From the NCBI GenBank assembly GCA_027605045.1, contig JAQFWX010000166.1, positions 1 through 64,000 of the forward strand: a stretch of 64,000 bases of DNA, read 5' to 3'. The DNA comes from Phallus indusiatus (lineage: Eukaryota > Basidiomycota > Agaricomycetes > Phallales > Phallaceae). Below the pieces are notes generated by a model. That model was given only the letters and a program-made list of their open reading frames with translations. It did not search any database and had not been told where the DNA came from. Numbering within the stretch: position 1 is the first letter of the stretch; the number at the start of each line of letters is the position of its first letter. Shown piece by piece: positions 50,955 through 63,794 of the stretch. A program made the translations under genes and the position numbers.

Positions 50955-52285
50955 CTAAACAACCAATTCTATTTCTTTGGGATCTTTTGAGAGTATACCC
51001 GACTCGTCATGAAAGTTCCGCATATATTTTGTAGCCCCAGAAAGGTCTCCAATTTCACAAGCCGCCGCACGAAGCTTCAAGTAAGTGGGAGATGGAAGCG
51101 GTAGCTTGTCTTCATCGGGTGTGGTGAACGTCACATAGTCTGGAATGCAAAACGTATCCTGTACAGAGAACGAGGTAAGTTCCCGGAGAAGAGCACCCAG
51201 TTTTACTTCATAAGTTTGGGGCTCTGCCTTGAGACAGAACATTGTTGACGTGAATTGAACAGAGTCATTAAGGTGAACATACTGTTTCAACAAACCACAC
51301 AAGCATTTCGTCAAAAATGCCCCGTATATTGCAAGTTACAGTAAGGACATTTTCCAAACGGTAAAATCCGATTCCACTGAGTTCGGCCAACAAATTTTCG
51401 TAGCCAAATCGTTTCAGTATAGCATGCACATTAGGCATATCATTTTTTTCCTTACTTAAGTGATTAGAATAAGTTGTAATGCTAATAGTTTGCAAAAGTA
51501 CTTCGTTGGAACCAGATCCGCCGTGGATCTCCCTCATAATATAGACACTTGCGGTGAACCCCCAATCCGCCATCTTAACGGGCCATCTCTCGCGCAACTC
51601 TTCACTCCCGCTCATGCATGAATACTCATGCGCACCAGAAAGCATACAACTGAAATTGTCCCGAACAAGCGCCTTGATAAATCAGGTGTCAGAGTAAAAA
51701 ACAACAACAACAACAACAACAACAGTAGTTGTTATTCACCTTATGGCGTGCAGTATCAGCGTCCCGAGAGGTCTGATTCGCTATTCTTCGGGCCGTACTT
51801 TCAAGAGGGCTCAAAGGAGGGGGAGACACGGCTCTGCTGTCTAATGCACTTAATATAAGTGAATCGATAAAGAGAATATAATTTGGGACATTCACCAAAT
51901 GTTAAATAGTAGTCGTCTACATATTGATAAACTAGCGGATGAAAAAAAAAATCAGAGTAGATAAAACTAACACCGAGAGAATCTCACATGGTTTTAAAAG
52001 ATAATCAAAATACATCCGTCCCATCTTTAAAAGATCTTCACGGTTAGCGCACGAGAGTACCTCGTTAACGACTGTTTCTAATGCTTCATTTGTCGGGCTG
52101 TGGTGAAACAAGTAGCCAACGACGCGACAATCGATTAGATCCCTGATGGCATCTCTCCCTGCTTCAAGTTCTCCTTCTAATTCTTCCTCACACCTTAGGC
52201 ATATGGCGTAGGCCCTGGTTATGTCTTTGTGGATAGCAGGGTTGATCTCTCTAGGAAGTTTGGTTCCTTTGATCTTCTCGGACAT
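50955..52285 (-). CDS. Fungal HNH-nuclease-domain protein
   Basis: Member of a large Agaricomycete family with an HNH endonuclease-like domain and otherwise unknown role. Five exons, about 330 residues: MSEKIKGTKLPREINPAIHK, then a helical leader (VVNEVLSCANREDLLKMGR), a Pro/Ser linker, and the HNH entry ARHKALVRDNFSCMLSGAHE. The expected second-strand His region is poorly kept (IMREIHGGSGSNE in place of CHIFSES-like). The helix RLENVLTVTCNIRGIFDEML and the conserved C-terminal block TFTTPDEDKLPLPSPTYLKL with GDLSGATKYM are intact. With the first His context changed, nuclease activity is doubtful. Intron 2 contains an (AAC)8 microsatellite. Confidence 0.8.
51700..51723. repeat. (AAC)8 microsatellite
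   Basis: Eight perfect aac units (gtt on the gene strand) inside an intron of the HNH-domain gene, immediately next to the 5' splice site. Length changes here would alter intron length but not the protein. Confidence 0.95.
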
Positions 52286-53014
52286 AATAGCACTTGAAAT
52301 GGTAGTTCAAAGAAAAGCTAGAAACAGCTTCAGCATGATGTCATTAAACATGACTCCGTTGGTCAATGAGATTTGCCGGCGGAAGCTAATCATGGTGCAT
52401 GTATGTTGGTTGTCTGGGTCGAAATGAATACATAGTGCATCTGAATATGGTGGATCAATAGACTGACTCATGCCCTATTTGGAAGCGCATTTGGGCCGAC
52501 GCACCTGGTCAGTTAAACGTTGGTGGCCGCCAGCACTTCACTCATACAAAAAGAAAAATAAGACCACAAGGCCAGACATGTAGCATCGTGAATCCTTATT
52601 ACATTGCGGTCTAACTGATGGCTGGGCGGGCTCATTGATCTACGACTCGGGTCGAAAGAGCCACGCTCTAGATGGTGACGCCGTATGCGTGTATTAGCTT
52701 TATGCAAGTATAAAATATAAAGGGTAACAATTTCTTTTTGAGATGGGAAGGAAGGGTAATGCAAAAGAATGTCTAATTACAATGTGATGCTCTCCGATGC
52801 GCTCTGCAAGAGGTGGTGCTGTCTCTATGGATTTTCTGGTGACTGCTTCCTCTCCGCGTCTCTGCTACCTATAACGCGATGTAAACTGCTATATATATGA
52901 TGATATAAATAAATAAAAAATAAGGAGGTATGTAAATAAAATGGAAACGAGAATGGAAAATGGCGGTTGGTCTTTACACAAGGCAAGAGTTTTGGCGCCG
53001 TAATACCTCCGGTC

Positions 53015-55536
53015 ATGGCAATCTCTACTCTCCGTTTCTCGCCATACTCATGGCAGCGCACCGGTCAGCTCTCAAGAGAGCAGCAAACCAAACTTGCTGA
53101 CAGACTCTCAAAAGTACTTTACCGAATCATTTCGTCCAAAGGATCTGGAAAAGAAACACTAGCAAACCACCCTGACCTTGCGTGGACCGGGACATTTCTC
53201 GATGCATACCTCGGTGATTTGGCAGGACACGTCCTGCAATGTCTCGTCGACAAGCCAACTCAACAATTGTATTGGAGTGGAGAATCCCATTCTGAAAAGG
53301 TAGTGAGGACTTTGACAGTACGGCTATTCCGCCTCTTCGTGAACACCCCTGTGCCGAACTCTGCTACCACCGTGCTCTTCAGTTTATCCAATTTGGTGGA
53401 TTTTATAATTGCTTATGGAGCCGATTATCCAAAGACGACAGGGAACATTATTTCCGAAGCTCTTTCCAGGTTATCGCCTGAACTAGTAACCTCATACAAG
53501 AAGGAGCTCGTTTCATCTTTAAAAAAATCATTGAACAACATCAACTCGTCCTCGTCCTCGGTATCCGCCTGTAAAACGGCCTATATTGTATCTCGTATTC
53601 TCCAAAGTACCGCTCTCGGGAATCAAACCACCTCCTTCATAATGGCATTTGCTGAAGATACCGAATTCGTGGAAGCAATAGCCAAGGCATACCGCACATG
53701 TCACCACAACCACAGCAAGCTCAATTCCTCTCCAGACAATCTGGAAGGCCAACGATGGTTTCGAACAAAAATCGATCTCATCGACTCACTTTACTCCGCG
53801 ATAAACTTTTTGACCGGAGATGTTTCGGAGAACCGCAGCGTCTTGCCTAAGATGCTCGCTACACTTCTAAACCACGATCAGCGTTCCACGGGATCGCCAT
53901 CGTCTTCAGATTCGATGTCACCATTAAACACCGAGAGCGTTATCCGGGATTATGAATATGCGTTTACGCTTTCTCAAGTATTAGTGGACACGTTCGGAAC
54001 CGATCACGATGATTCTCATATCTATTCGATAATCACCTCTTTACAAGAGCTGGTTCCAGTGCAGAGAAAAAAGAGGGTCTCAGGACCATGGTTCAAACCA
54101 TTTGTTCAAAATAAAAAAGAAGTCTCAAAGTCTCAAGTTTCTGAACATCAGAGTGCGAAGGTGGACAAAGGGAAAGGAAAAGCTATTGATTCAGACCCTT
54201 CCAGTGAAGACGCGGTACGATTTTACTTTCTATCCCCGAAAAATAAGCTGACGATTTTGTGTAGAATTCCATGCCAGATATCGATATTGCTGTCTCTCAA
54301 ATACTCGATATATTCCCTGATCAACCAGTAGAGACTGTCCGGAGATATCTTAAGCACCCCTCTTTCCAGGGCGACACCGAAAAGGTTATTGCCGCTCTAC
54401 TTGAAGGAAATATACCACCCGATTTACAGACGGAAGAACCTCCTAATAAACGATTCGTCGATCCTCAACTAGCTCCCCAGCCGGAATTCGAATATACAAA
54501 AGATCGGAGGAACATATGGGATGATATTACAATGGATGAATCGCAGCTACGTTTTGGAAAAACAAGGTATTACCTTTTATTTCAAATTGACGCTTCTTTC
54601 TTCTTTGGCTGACGGCTTTCCAAACCCGTAAGGAATGATGCAGACACTATTCTTAATGACCGATCTTTCATGGAACAGATGAAAGCTGATATCCTTCGTC
54701 GTGCCCAAGAAAATTCAGATGACGAGGATGAAGAGGATGTATATGGTGGAATTGATAAGGGCAAAGGAAAGGCTGTAGCGGGTCCTACGTTTTGGGATGA
54801 TTCGGATAACGATGTTAATGTCAAAGTTGGTGGTGATGGTGAAGCGATATCTGATTCTGATTCGGAGGACGAGGAAGATGAACTTGAGGTTTGTCACCAC
54901 CTTCCGCCAATGTTAACTCACGTCTAAAAAATTTGTTATAGGCTGCCCCAACACCAGAAACTATTTTGGAGATGGCTTATATCGACAACCCGAAACTGTT
55001 CGACCGCGATGCTGCTACACGAAAATCGAAAGCTCGAGCCGATCTTAGGGCTCAAACAGGATGGGTGGACGAGCAAATTGAAGGTTGGAGGATTATGCTC
55101 GAACGAAACGTTAGTAAACAAGTTTTTATAACAAGCAATGTTCTTAATAATCGCTTATTCGTCCTTTTAACAGCCTAAGAAAGACAAGATACTTCAAAGG
55201 CATGAGTTTTCGGGTAATAGACCTATTCAAGCTGAAACGTCTGCATCGAGAGCGGCTTCTACTAGTGAAGTTCCCCAGCAACAACAGTCGAGTGGTCGAG
55301 GACGCGGGCGTGGCAGAGGAGGAGGTAGAGGAGGTAGAGGAGATGGCAGAGGAGATGGCAGAGGAGGTGGTAGAGGAGGTGGCAGAGGTGGTCGGGGTGC
55401 ACATCAACAAGGCGAGGGTTCGTCTGGTCAACGAGATCATGGGTATAAAGACAAGAATAAAGCACGCATGGGTAACCACAACCGAAAGCGAGGTCATGAT
55501 AAAAAAATGGCTCGTGGGTTTGGAGATGCAGGCTAA
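53015..55536 (+). CDS. CUE3: CUE-domain protein Cue3/ASCC2 (ribosome quality control)
   Basis: Ubiquitin-binding subunit of the RQT/ASC-1 complex that splits collided ribosomes. The start is the first ATG giving MAISTLRFSPYSW. The N-terminal 380 residues are an alpha-helical ASCC2-type domain (KVLYRIISSKGSGKETLANH, FLDAYLGDLAGHVLQCL, KTKIDL-type helices). The CUE domain is DIAVSQILDIFPDQPVETVR through LKHPSFQGDTEKVIAALLEG. After an acidic Ser/Asp region comes the conserved YIDNPKLFDRDAATRKSKAR with GWVDEQIEGWRIMLERNPKK. The tail is an RGG/GRGR-rich low-complexity block and basic end, probably RNA-binding. Four introns, about 765 residues. Confidence 0.9.
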
Positions 55537-55737
55537 TCATACAATGTGATGTGAATTATTATTTAGACACATTTTATAGAACAAACCAAGTATTTGCATT
55601 TTGTATTGTGACATGAATAATAATAGAGCGAACAAATGAAAAGTCTATTGAATTGCCTCTGTATTAGTAATTTGCACTAATTAGAGCTACCCCGCTATGG
55701 GTACATGTGTACGCGACTCTGGACTTTGGCCTTCATC

Positions 55738-56247
55738 ATGTCGAACGTACTAATAGCCCCTCTTACAAACGCAGCAGGACTCGCGAAATATCGTGGTCAA
55801 CATGTGACACTATGGGCAAAAGTTCTTAAGGTATGGTCATAATTTAAAACAAAACGCGTTTTATCAAACGGTTGTTGATTGTTTCAGTTCCAAGGTGAAA
55901 CTGCCATCGTCCAAGCTAGTGATGGAACAGAAGTCAAAGTCAAAATGTCACGAGTGCGTTTTAATCTTTTTTTCGCGTCAATACTATTATAGCTGAAGAT
56001 TCGTCAATAGACCGTTTCTATGACCGATCCCTTTGTAGAGATTATTGGTAAAGCGGAGGAAGGCAATGTGATGACCATGTTGGTCTGTGGGGATTTAGGA
56101 TCAGATTTCAGTCAGTGACCTTTTTATACGTTCCATAATATATATTTACGACTTGTTCTTAAAGCCGATAAAGATCTAGAAAACTACAATCGCTGCGTAG
56201 AAGCATCTGAAAATCCTAAACTCCGGCATATCTTTGTCCCATCATAA
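55738..56247 (+). CDS. RFA3: Replication protein A 14-kDa subunit (Rpa3)
   Basis: Smallest subunit of the single-strand-DNA-binding RPA trimer, an OB fold. Four exons give about 113 residues: MSNVLIAPLTNAAGLAKYRG, VTLWAKVLKFQGETAIVQAS, MTDPFVEIIGKAEEGNVMTM and the end NYNRCVEASENPKLRHIFVP. Length and strand pattern match the Rpa3 family. Located 200 bp downstream of Cue3 on the same strand. Confidence 0.9.
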
Positions 56248-56371
56248 ATTTCACATCTTCACGCCATCTCTTTTAACGTTAACTACATGTTCCAATCATA
56301 TACAGATTTAATATGTATTTTAAATCCTCGCAGCATGTTCATGTTGTAGTATTAAAGTAAATCCCCGCAGT

Positions 56372-58811
56372 TTACTCCTCCAAGAAAAAGTAGTTACCGC
56401 TGGCTAAAGAAAAAATCAAAACCTTGCATATTGGTTCTTGTCAAAAGGCACATACTCTTTTGCTCCTTATCTTTTACACTGTTTAGCTTGTTGACACGAG
56501 GTCTGTAATTGGTCGGATCTCGTCTGAATGTGATTTCAAGAGAAGCCAAAAATTGATTCATTCCCGTCAGAAGTGATTGCGGTCTGATAAAAGAGATATA
56601 TAAGAAAAAAGCATGCGTTGAATTGAATCATAACAAACTTACGGGGTAGCTGTGGCTGCTACTGCAGGTCTGCCTTCGAATACTATAACGCGATCAGCCA
56701 AGTATGTTGCCATAATGAAATCGTGTTCAATAACAAAGGCGGTTTTCTTGGCATGCAGGATAAATCTAATCAATTGAATTAATATTTATTTTTACTCCAC
56801 GTGCCTGTTAGCGTACCGCTTGATAACTTTACTCGCAATAATACGTTGTTCGGAATCCAAGAAACTGGAAAATGTGTTAGTAGGCGATATGCCAAAAAAA
56901 TGTAAAATACAAACCTGCTAGGTTCGTCCAAAAGGTAAATTTGAATGTTGGGTTTACCTAGAAATTTTCGTTAATTAGTGAACTTGGAACAGCGGATCTA
57001 CGTTCATCTCACCCAAAGCGAGGACAATGGCAACTCGTTGTAATTCACCACCAGAAAGTGTTTGTACATCTTGATCGATAATATTTTCTATCATCATCGG
57101 CTTGACAACATCGGTTTGGAATTGGGGATGCATGAAAGCAGACTTGATTTGTTTGATCATCAACATCCGAACAGTTCCTTGGAACTTGGGTGATATCGTC
57201 TGTGGCTTCAAAGACACGGCAAATGTTTGTTTGTCCGTTTCGATATCGGGCTTGTCACCAGCGAGTAATCGAACAAATGTTGTTTTTCCGGTTCCATTTT
57301 CACCCAACATGACAATTATTTCTGAATCGGTAAAATCACCACCTTCGACTGTCAGCTTGAAGCCACCAAGCGTCTTTGTCATGGAAGGGTATGAGTAATG
57401 CCGTGTTTTATCTAGGAGAATTTCTTCAGCAGTCTCAACCATTTTGAACGACAGAGAATCGTCCCGGAATCGTAAGTTTTCCGTTGGGATAAAACCGTCC
57501 AAAAAGATATTGATACCTGAGAAATTTTAAATAACTATTACATCTTGATCGGTAAATCGAAACTCACCTTCTCTGACGGAGTATGGCATGGTAACTACAC
57601 CGTACATACCGGCTTTGCCGTATAAACAGCAAATAAAATCGGATAAGTAGTCTAATACGGATAAGTCATGCTCCACGGCAACTACATAACAATCAGGGTT
57701 GAGTAACCCTCGAATAGTTCGAGCTGCTCGTAACCGCTGCTTGATGTCCAAGTAACTCGAGGGTTCATCGAACATATACCTATCGTCTCACATGGTTAGT
57801 CGAGAAAACATCCTTAAACCCTCCCGGGAAAGAAAAGAGTCTATGACTCACACATCGGCTTTTTGGATGCAAGACATCGCAATAGCAAAACGCTGTAATT
57901 CACCACCACTCAGTTGTGAAACTTGCCGATCCAAAACTTCATTAAGCTCTAGCTCGTCTAACATTTGTTGCTTGTTGTCCAATTCGAGTTTCTGGTCCAA
58001 CATCTGAGTTACAGTAAGCTCTCCTTTGATCGCTCGGGGAATGTGGTCGACATATTGCGGCTTGATAAGAGCTTTCAAATTATCTTCCAGCACTTTGGTA
58101 AAATAGTTTTGCAATTCGGAACCGCGGAAGTGCTTTAATATTTCTTGCCAGTCCGGAGGATCCTGTGGTTTATATCCGGAGTTAAAAAAAGAGAATTAGG
58201 GATTTAAGAAACAACGCTTCCTGACATCATATTTTCCCAAGTTTGGTTTTAGTTTGCCGGCTAAGATTTTAAGTGCGGTACTCTTTCCAATACCGTTCGT
58301 ACCAACAAGACCAAGAACTTGACCCGGACGCGGCGTTGGTAATCGATGTAGCTTGAAAGTGTTTGCAGCATAACGATGTGTAACTTGTGATTCAAGATCG
58401 GTAGGCAAATTGATAATCGCGATTGCTTCAAACGGGCATCTTGATGTAAACGAAGAAATCAGAAGGGATGTAAATCATTGATAGAAATCCTCCGACATAC
58501 TTCTTCACACAAATACCACAACCAATACATAAAACTTCGGAGATGAAGGCGATCTTGTCTGTCGATTTGACTTCGATGCACAATTTACCTTTTGAGATAA
58601 CAAATTATCGGAAAAGGTTTTAAGGAGTTTTAAATGATCAACGTACCCATTTTCACTACCGGACATGACTTTATGGCAAAAGGTCAGCATTCTATGAGAA
58701 CATCCAAACAACCAAAAGTTATGTTTCCCATACTTTTTTGCATTCTTGAGCACATCTCTTTGGACGACATCTATTCGAGTCGACAATCGCAATACGGGTG
58801 ATTTTGTCCAT
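56372..58811 (-). CDS. RLI1: ABCE1/Rli1 ribosome-recycling ATPase
   Basis: Iron-sulfur ABC ATPase that splits ribosomes after termination or stalling and aids initiation. Starts [20 protein letters not shown]. The two 4Fe-4S clusters are supplied by [20 protein letters not shown] and [13 protein letters not shown]. Nucleotide-binding domain 1: [17 protein letters not shown] (Walker A), [17 protein letters not shown] (signature), [11 protein letters not shown] (Walker B). Domain 2: [49 protein letters not shown], then [20 protein letters not shown]. The end GNYFFLEE requires the last intron to be removed. Ten introns, about 600 residues. Divergent from the Pin4 gene with 162 bp between starts. 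Confidence 0.97.
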
Positions 58812-58973
58812 TGTGAACCGATTCTCGAGGTGGCGAGGATCTTTGGGAGTAGGTAGTAGGAACCGACGATGACTCTGCTCACGGATGCACTACGCCAGAG
58901 CGCTCGGTAGCTCTTGCCGCCGTGCGGCCTTGTCGACTCTCGAGTCACACAGCCACGACTCTGTGAACCGTGC

Positions 58974-59637
58974 ATGCCCCCAAAGAAACCGACCGACAAA
59001 AAGGCTGGAGGAAATGGTAAGAAAGTGAAAGACAGCGACAAGAAGAAGGTCGATGCGAAGACCGGTGATTCTTCTGGCTCGAAGGCACGTTGAATCAATT
59101 ATCATCATCAGCTTGTTCAAGTTTGTTTGAGCGGAGGTTTCACCAATTCAGGCCAAAAGTGGCCTCAAACCTGCTACTGCAATAAATGTCAGACATATTC
59201 TCTGTGAAAAACAAAGCAAAGTCCTTGAGGCTCTGGCCAAAATCCAGGTTGGTCTTACTTCATATGCCTAAATCATGTTGAAGCAAATATATATTGTTAC
59301 TAGGAAGGGCAAAGATTTGACAAGGTGGCTCAGGAATATTCGGAAGATAAAGCCAAGGGCGAGTGCTATGGTTATCTGCATTCGTTTTGCTAATCGTATG
59401 TATTTCATGATGATAGCTGGCGGATCGCTTGGCTGGATGACTCGAGGTTCGATGGTGGGCCCGTTCCAAGATGCTGCTTTCGCTCTCGAACCTTCTACTG
59501 TCGACAAACCGACCTTGTCACCACTCGTCAAGACTAATTTTGGCTATCACGTGTGTTTCTTGAATTTGAGTTTTCTGCTACCTTTATAAGCATAATTAAA
59601 AATTACACAGATAATTATGGTCGAAGGAAGACGTTGA
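58974..59637 (+). CDS. Parvulin-type peptidyl-prolyl isomerase (Pin4/Par14)
   Basis: Small parvulin linked in other eukaryotes to pre-rRNA processing. The N-terminus [17 protein letters not shown] is a basic, disordered nuclear/DNA-binding leader. The rotamase domain is [58 protein letters not shown] and [12 protein letters not shown]. About 140 residues, five exons. Two of the introns (59085-59151, gcacgt; 59359-59416, gcgagt) start with GC, and in both places no GT donor restores the frame. No WW domain, so it is not Pin1/Ess1. Confidence 0.92.
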
Positions 59638-59860
59638 TCATAAGTACTGAACGGCGCGCTCTGGACCCCATACTTCTCACATTGAACAGAAAGAATACAA
59701 ACAACTCTCGTATTATATCGTTGGCAATATCCGAACATAGTGCATGACTCAATAAAGTTACTTTGAATGAATGTTCAACCAGCACTCCTCATAATACACA
59801 ACACCCATCGAACTCAGGGAACATAAAAATACATGTGCTTATCTAGATAAAAGGATCATG

Positions 59861-62800
59861 TCAAGTGCGTGACGACCTTGCGAATTTGTCTTCAACTTCC
59901 TTGGCGATGCGCTCAAAGTCGCGATGCTTTTTAAAATAATTTCGACATTGCAACTCGGTTTTAGCGGGCATCCCAGCCGCAATTTTCTTGATATCTTTCC
60001 CATATTCTTTAACCAGTTTCAGGTATTGCGCCTCCTCAGCTTTGGTCCAAACGTATGAAGTCACTTTTGCTGCAGCAGGCGAAGGGCTTGTTTCTTCAGT
60101 TCTAACAGGATGTCTGGGTTGTTTAGGTGGTCTTCCCGGAGGTCGTTTGGCTTTTTCTTTAGGCTTTTCTGTTGAAACAACAACCACGTCAGTTTCCGTC
60201 GGCGCGGGCTCTACCAACTTGACCGATCGTGTTCGGCGGTGGTCAACTACTATAGCTGAGTCATCGACTTCTTCAGGGGACTCGGATCTGGATCTGGGAT
60301 TTCCATCATTCTTTGCGGCATCAAAACTCGAAGACGCATTGCCCATGTTAAGAGAACCTGCACCGCCACCACCTTGAATTCCTTTTAGCAGGGAGCGCCG
60401 ACTTATAATCTTCTGACCGTTGATAGCTGCCATACCGCCAAACTGTTGCATTTGTCGGTGTCCAGCGTCATCACCGTCACCACGCGAAGGTTTCATAATA
60501 TCCGCAAGAAGAGCGTTTCCTTTTCCCTTTCCTTTTCCACCTTTACGACCCCGTTTTCGTTTTGGACCATATTTCTTGATAGCTGCTCGGAAATCAAGCA
60601 ACTCTTTCTTATGCAAGTAATAGAACACGATACACTGAGTCGGCGTTTTTCCGGGCAAGAATGAGGCAATGACGTCAAACTGCTTGGGATAGGTACCATA
60701 TTTTTCCAAGAATAGGTCTTTTTCCTCTTCAGTCCAGTGTCCTAAGGCAGAGTAAGTGTCGAAAAATTCAACAGGGTTTTCGACAAGACCGCCGTCGTCA
60801 ATATAAGGAACGTCAAGGTTATTAGGATCTGATGTAATGAGGTCGGGTATAGTCGCAGTATTTCTGATGGCAAGAACATTAGGATCTGTCATGTCTTCAT
60901 TTCCCAGCGCAGCAATTATTTGTTCCATCTCCAAATCCGAGCGAACAATGTCACCAAAGCCTGCTGTTCGGCGTGAGGCACGAAATGTAGGACTAGGAGG
61001 TTGTGTTATTTGCGAAGCCAAGTTTTGGTCCAAAATCCGACAGTTAACTGCCCAACGCATGTGTAGTGTCTTGTATTCGGCTCGGAGCCGACGAGTCTTA
61101 GCCGCGAAGTCTTCTGAGCGCTTCCTAAATTGTTCAATGAGAACCTGGGCGACGTTTGAGCGATTTTCCAGTCTTTGTTGATATCGAGGGTCCTCCATAA
61201 CCTCTTGAACTAGTTTTTCGTTACTTGCCTGCTTCCGCGTGGCTGAAGCATCTTTTAAGGCAATATTGGCTTCGAATACATAATCAAATCGCGTTTCAAC
61301 CGGAAGCGCCCTTGTACTGATGGTATCCGCAACAAATTGGCGCAAAGCAGATGCTAGATCTGTTTTGGGCGGCGGAGGACGATCAATTTTTTCAATGATC
61401 GGCATCGGGGGCGGAATCTCAACGTCTGCGGCCTCCTCGATAACGTTAATAACTGGGGAAGACGATAGCGGGGCAAAATCTGTCAATGGAGACGATTCTG
61501 GAACTTGAGCAGATGACGGGATAGTGACTTCCGGATAATGGGTTTTCGACTCTAGGATTATGGGAGAACTTGGGAGTGGACTTTCGCTTTCGGTCATTGA
61601 GAGAACCTCATCGGAAGGAGTAGTCATATCTAGCCTCTTATCTGAAGCAGTCTCCATTTGATCGTCGAGACATAATTCGCCCCTCAAGGGGGCGAATATT
61701 ATCTGGAGTTCCTGATCCGTAGGTAACAGCTCCGAACCCTCAGGGCGTACTCCCTCATTCATCTGACCGCTGGGAACATCCTCTTGCGAGGGATTTACTA
61801 CTGAAATGCAAGTTATAGACAATCTTAACTAACAAATAATAATAAATAAGTTACCTTTATTTGAAGCCTGGGGAAGTGTCTCACTTGCTATAAGAGACTC
61901 CGAAATTTCTGCAAAACTTGTTAAATAATTTGAAAATGTTTGGATTTAAAGAATTTGTACCTATTTTGTCATCTTTTACTTCAGTGTGATTAGTAGTTTT
62001 TATATCGAGCTTAGGAATAGTTGGTTTATTGAACCGCATCCCGGGGAGTTCAAGATTATCTTCAATAGATGGGAAGGATAGTGGTACCTGAGATTGGACG
62101 GGAAAAAAAGACTGCTGTTGAGGGGGACGAACTGTAGGAAGTGTGGGTGAGCCGTCATGTGACACAGTATTCTGTTCCTTAGGTTGACTGAAGACTTCAG
62201 AAACAGCTTCTTTCGTTTTGCTTTCATCATCTGAATGCACGGACGACCGTATTGAGCTCGTCGAAGAGTATGAGGAGGCGGAAGATGATCTCCTCTTTCG
62301 TCCTCGTCTAATTTCCGGCTCTTTTTTATAGTTTGAAGCCGAACTTGATTTCCCTAAGTTCACATTCGATGTATTAGATTCCTTCCTCATTTCTCTGCGA
62401 TAAGACATACTTCCGTTCAAGCTATTATGCGACGCCTCAGAAAACCCATTAGATTTCGAATTTTGAGCTAAATAGCGAGAGCGGCTTCGATCAGTGCTAC
62501 GAGACATCGAACGACTATGACGGTTGGACCGGCTTCGGGATCTTGAGGTCTCAGACGACGAATCTGACTGCGAAGGTGACCTTCTCGGACGAGCAGAAAT
62601 TCTAGCGGATATTCGATGGAGGGGTCGACGTTTTGGAGTATATGTTGACTGCGTCCATCTTGAGTCTGGGAGGCGATAGAAATCACGATAACGATCTCGT
62701 TGCTGAAATCGAGAAGATGGTTGAGATAGGGGTTGAGGTATAGGAATTTGCTGAAATCGGCGGTTTGAATGATCCGGTAGAGATTGCATATGACCTTGGG

Positions 62801-63794
62801 AATTGTCATTCCGTCGTGGATCAGGATTGTAATTGTCAAGAGATAATCGCCGTCTTTCAAGCATAGAAACAGGAGTTCTGCTATCAACACTGCGAACATA
62901 AAGAGGATGAGGCATAAATTACAATTTTTGCCAAAACAAACGCGAATCATACCTTGATTTCCTATCGTGATCTTCGTGAACCGGTCGTTTCCAAGGATAT
63001 GAAGGCTCTAGCTTAGGGCGCACGAGTCTCACGGTTCTTGGAATAGCAACTGGCTTCTGATACCACTTTGGAGGTTCATGATTGTTTGGATTCCACGAAG
63101 ACGAGGATACCTGAGAAGACTCAGGTTTCCAAAATGCAGATGAATCTTTCTGATTATCATAATTTGAAGGTCTTTCCGGGCCGGATGAATTATAATCAGG
63201 CTGTGAAGGACGTCTTCTTGGATCATCATATGAATTACTGGGAGACGCTACTTGTGAAGTGGATTCCATTCTCCAAGACGGCCAGTCTCTGTGGTTATCG
63301 TAACTTGGAAAACTATTTGAATAACCGGATCCCATAGTCTGACTCCTAAATCCGTACTGAGAACCACTTTCCATGGTATGCTGCACGGGGGTTACGCGTT
63401 CCGGTTCACGATGAAAATGCGGATACTGATAAGGAAGTCTCTCAGGAATTGAACCGTTAGAGTAATTTCTTTCTGGAGGATAGTCATATGCTAAGGCCGC
63501 CTGTTCTGAAGATCTATCACGATATGGGGAGGTTTCCGAGCGTGTCATAAAACTTTCCGAATTAAGACTTGAATCCCAGCTATTTCCTTTTCCTCTGTGA
63601 TTCATCTCTCCGGAATTAAAGTAATGCTGGGTTCGAGGAAGACTCGATTAGTCGAGGGTGCATAACCTTTGAAAACAACAAGGACTCACGTCGTTTTCCC
63701 GAGGTGCGGATGAATTTAAGCAACTATTTCCATTATTCGGATAGAGCATGGGCTTCAAGGGTGAATAGGAAAGTGGAGAAACATCACGAGACAT
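59861..63794 (-). CDS. SNT1: SNT1/NCoR-like SANT-domain corepressor subunit
   Basis: Lik ely scaffold of the Set3-type histone deacetylase complex. About 1,200 residues over about six exons, starting MSRDVSPLSYSPLKPMLYPN. The first 600 residues are disordered, rich in Ser/Arg/Pro/Tyr, with RS-dipeptide runs (ETSRSRSRSNRHSRSMSRST). The conserved part comprises a coiled-coil region (EDFAAKTRRLRAEYKTLHMR), SANT1 (LGHWTEEEKDLFLEKYGTYP ... IVFYYLHKK) and, after a Lys/Gly-rich linker and an AT-hook-like KRPPGRPPKQP, SANT2 (SYVWTKAEEAQYLKLVKEYG ... LQCRNYFKKHR). Family assignment rests on the paired SANT arrangement; complex membership is inferred. Confidence 0.82.

Noticed and set aside
52967..53014. 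N-terminal extension of Cue3
   Set aside because: The open frame upstream of the ATG at 53015 begins with TTG and has no ATG; it probably belongs to the 5' leader.
55310..55410. GGAGGT-type repeats as an independent element
   Set aside because: They simply encode the RGG-rich tail of Cue3.
58505..59120. Long minus-strand ORFs over the ABCE1 N-terminus and Pin4 start
   Set aside because: They read through introns of ABCE1 and antisense to Pin4; the spliced genes account for the sequence.
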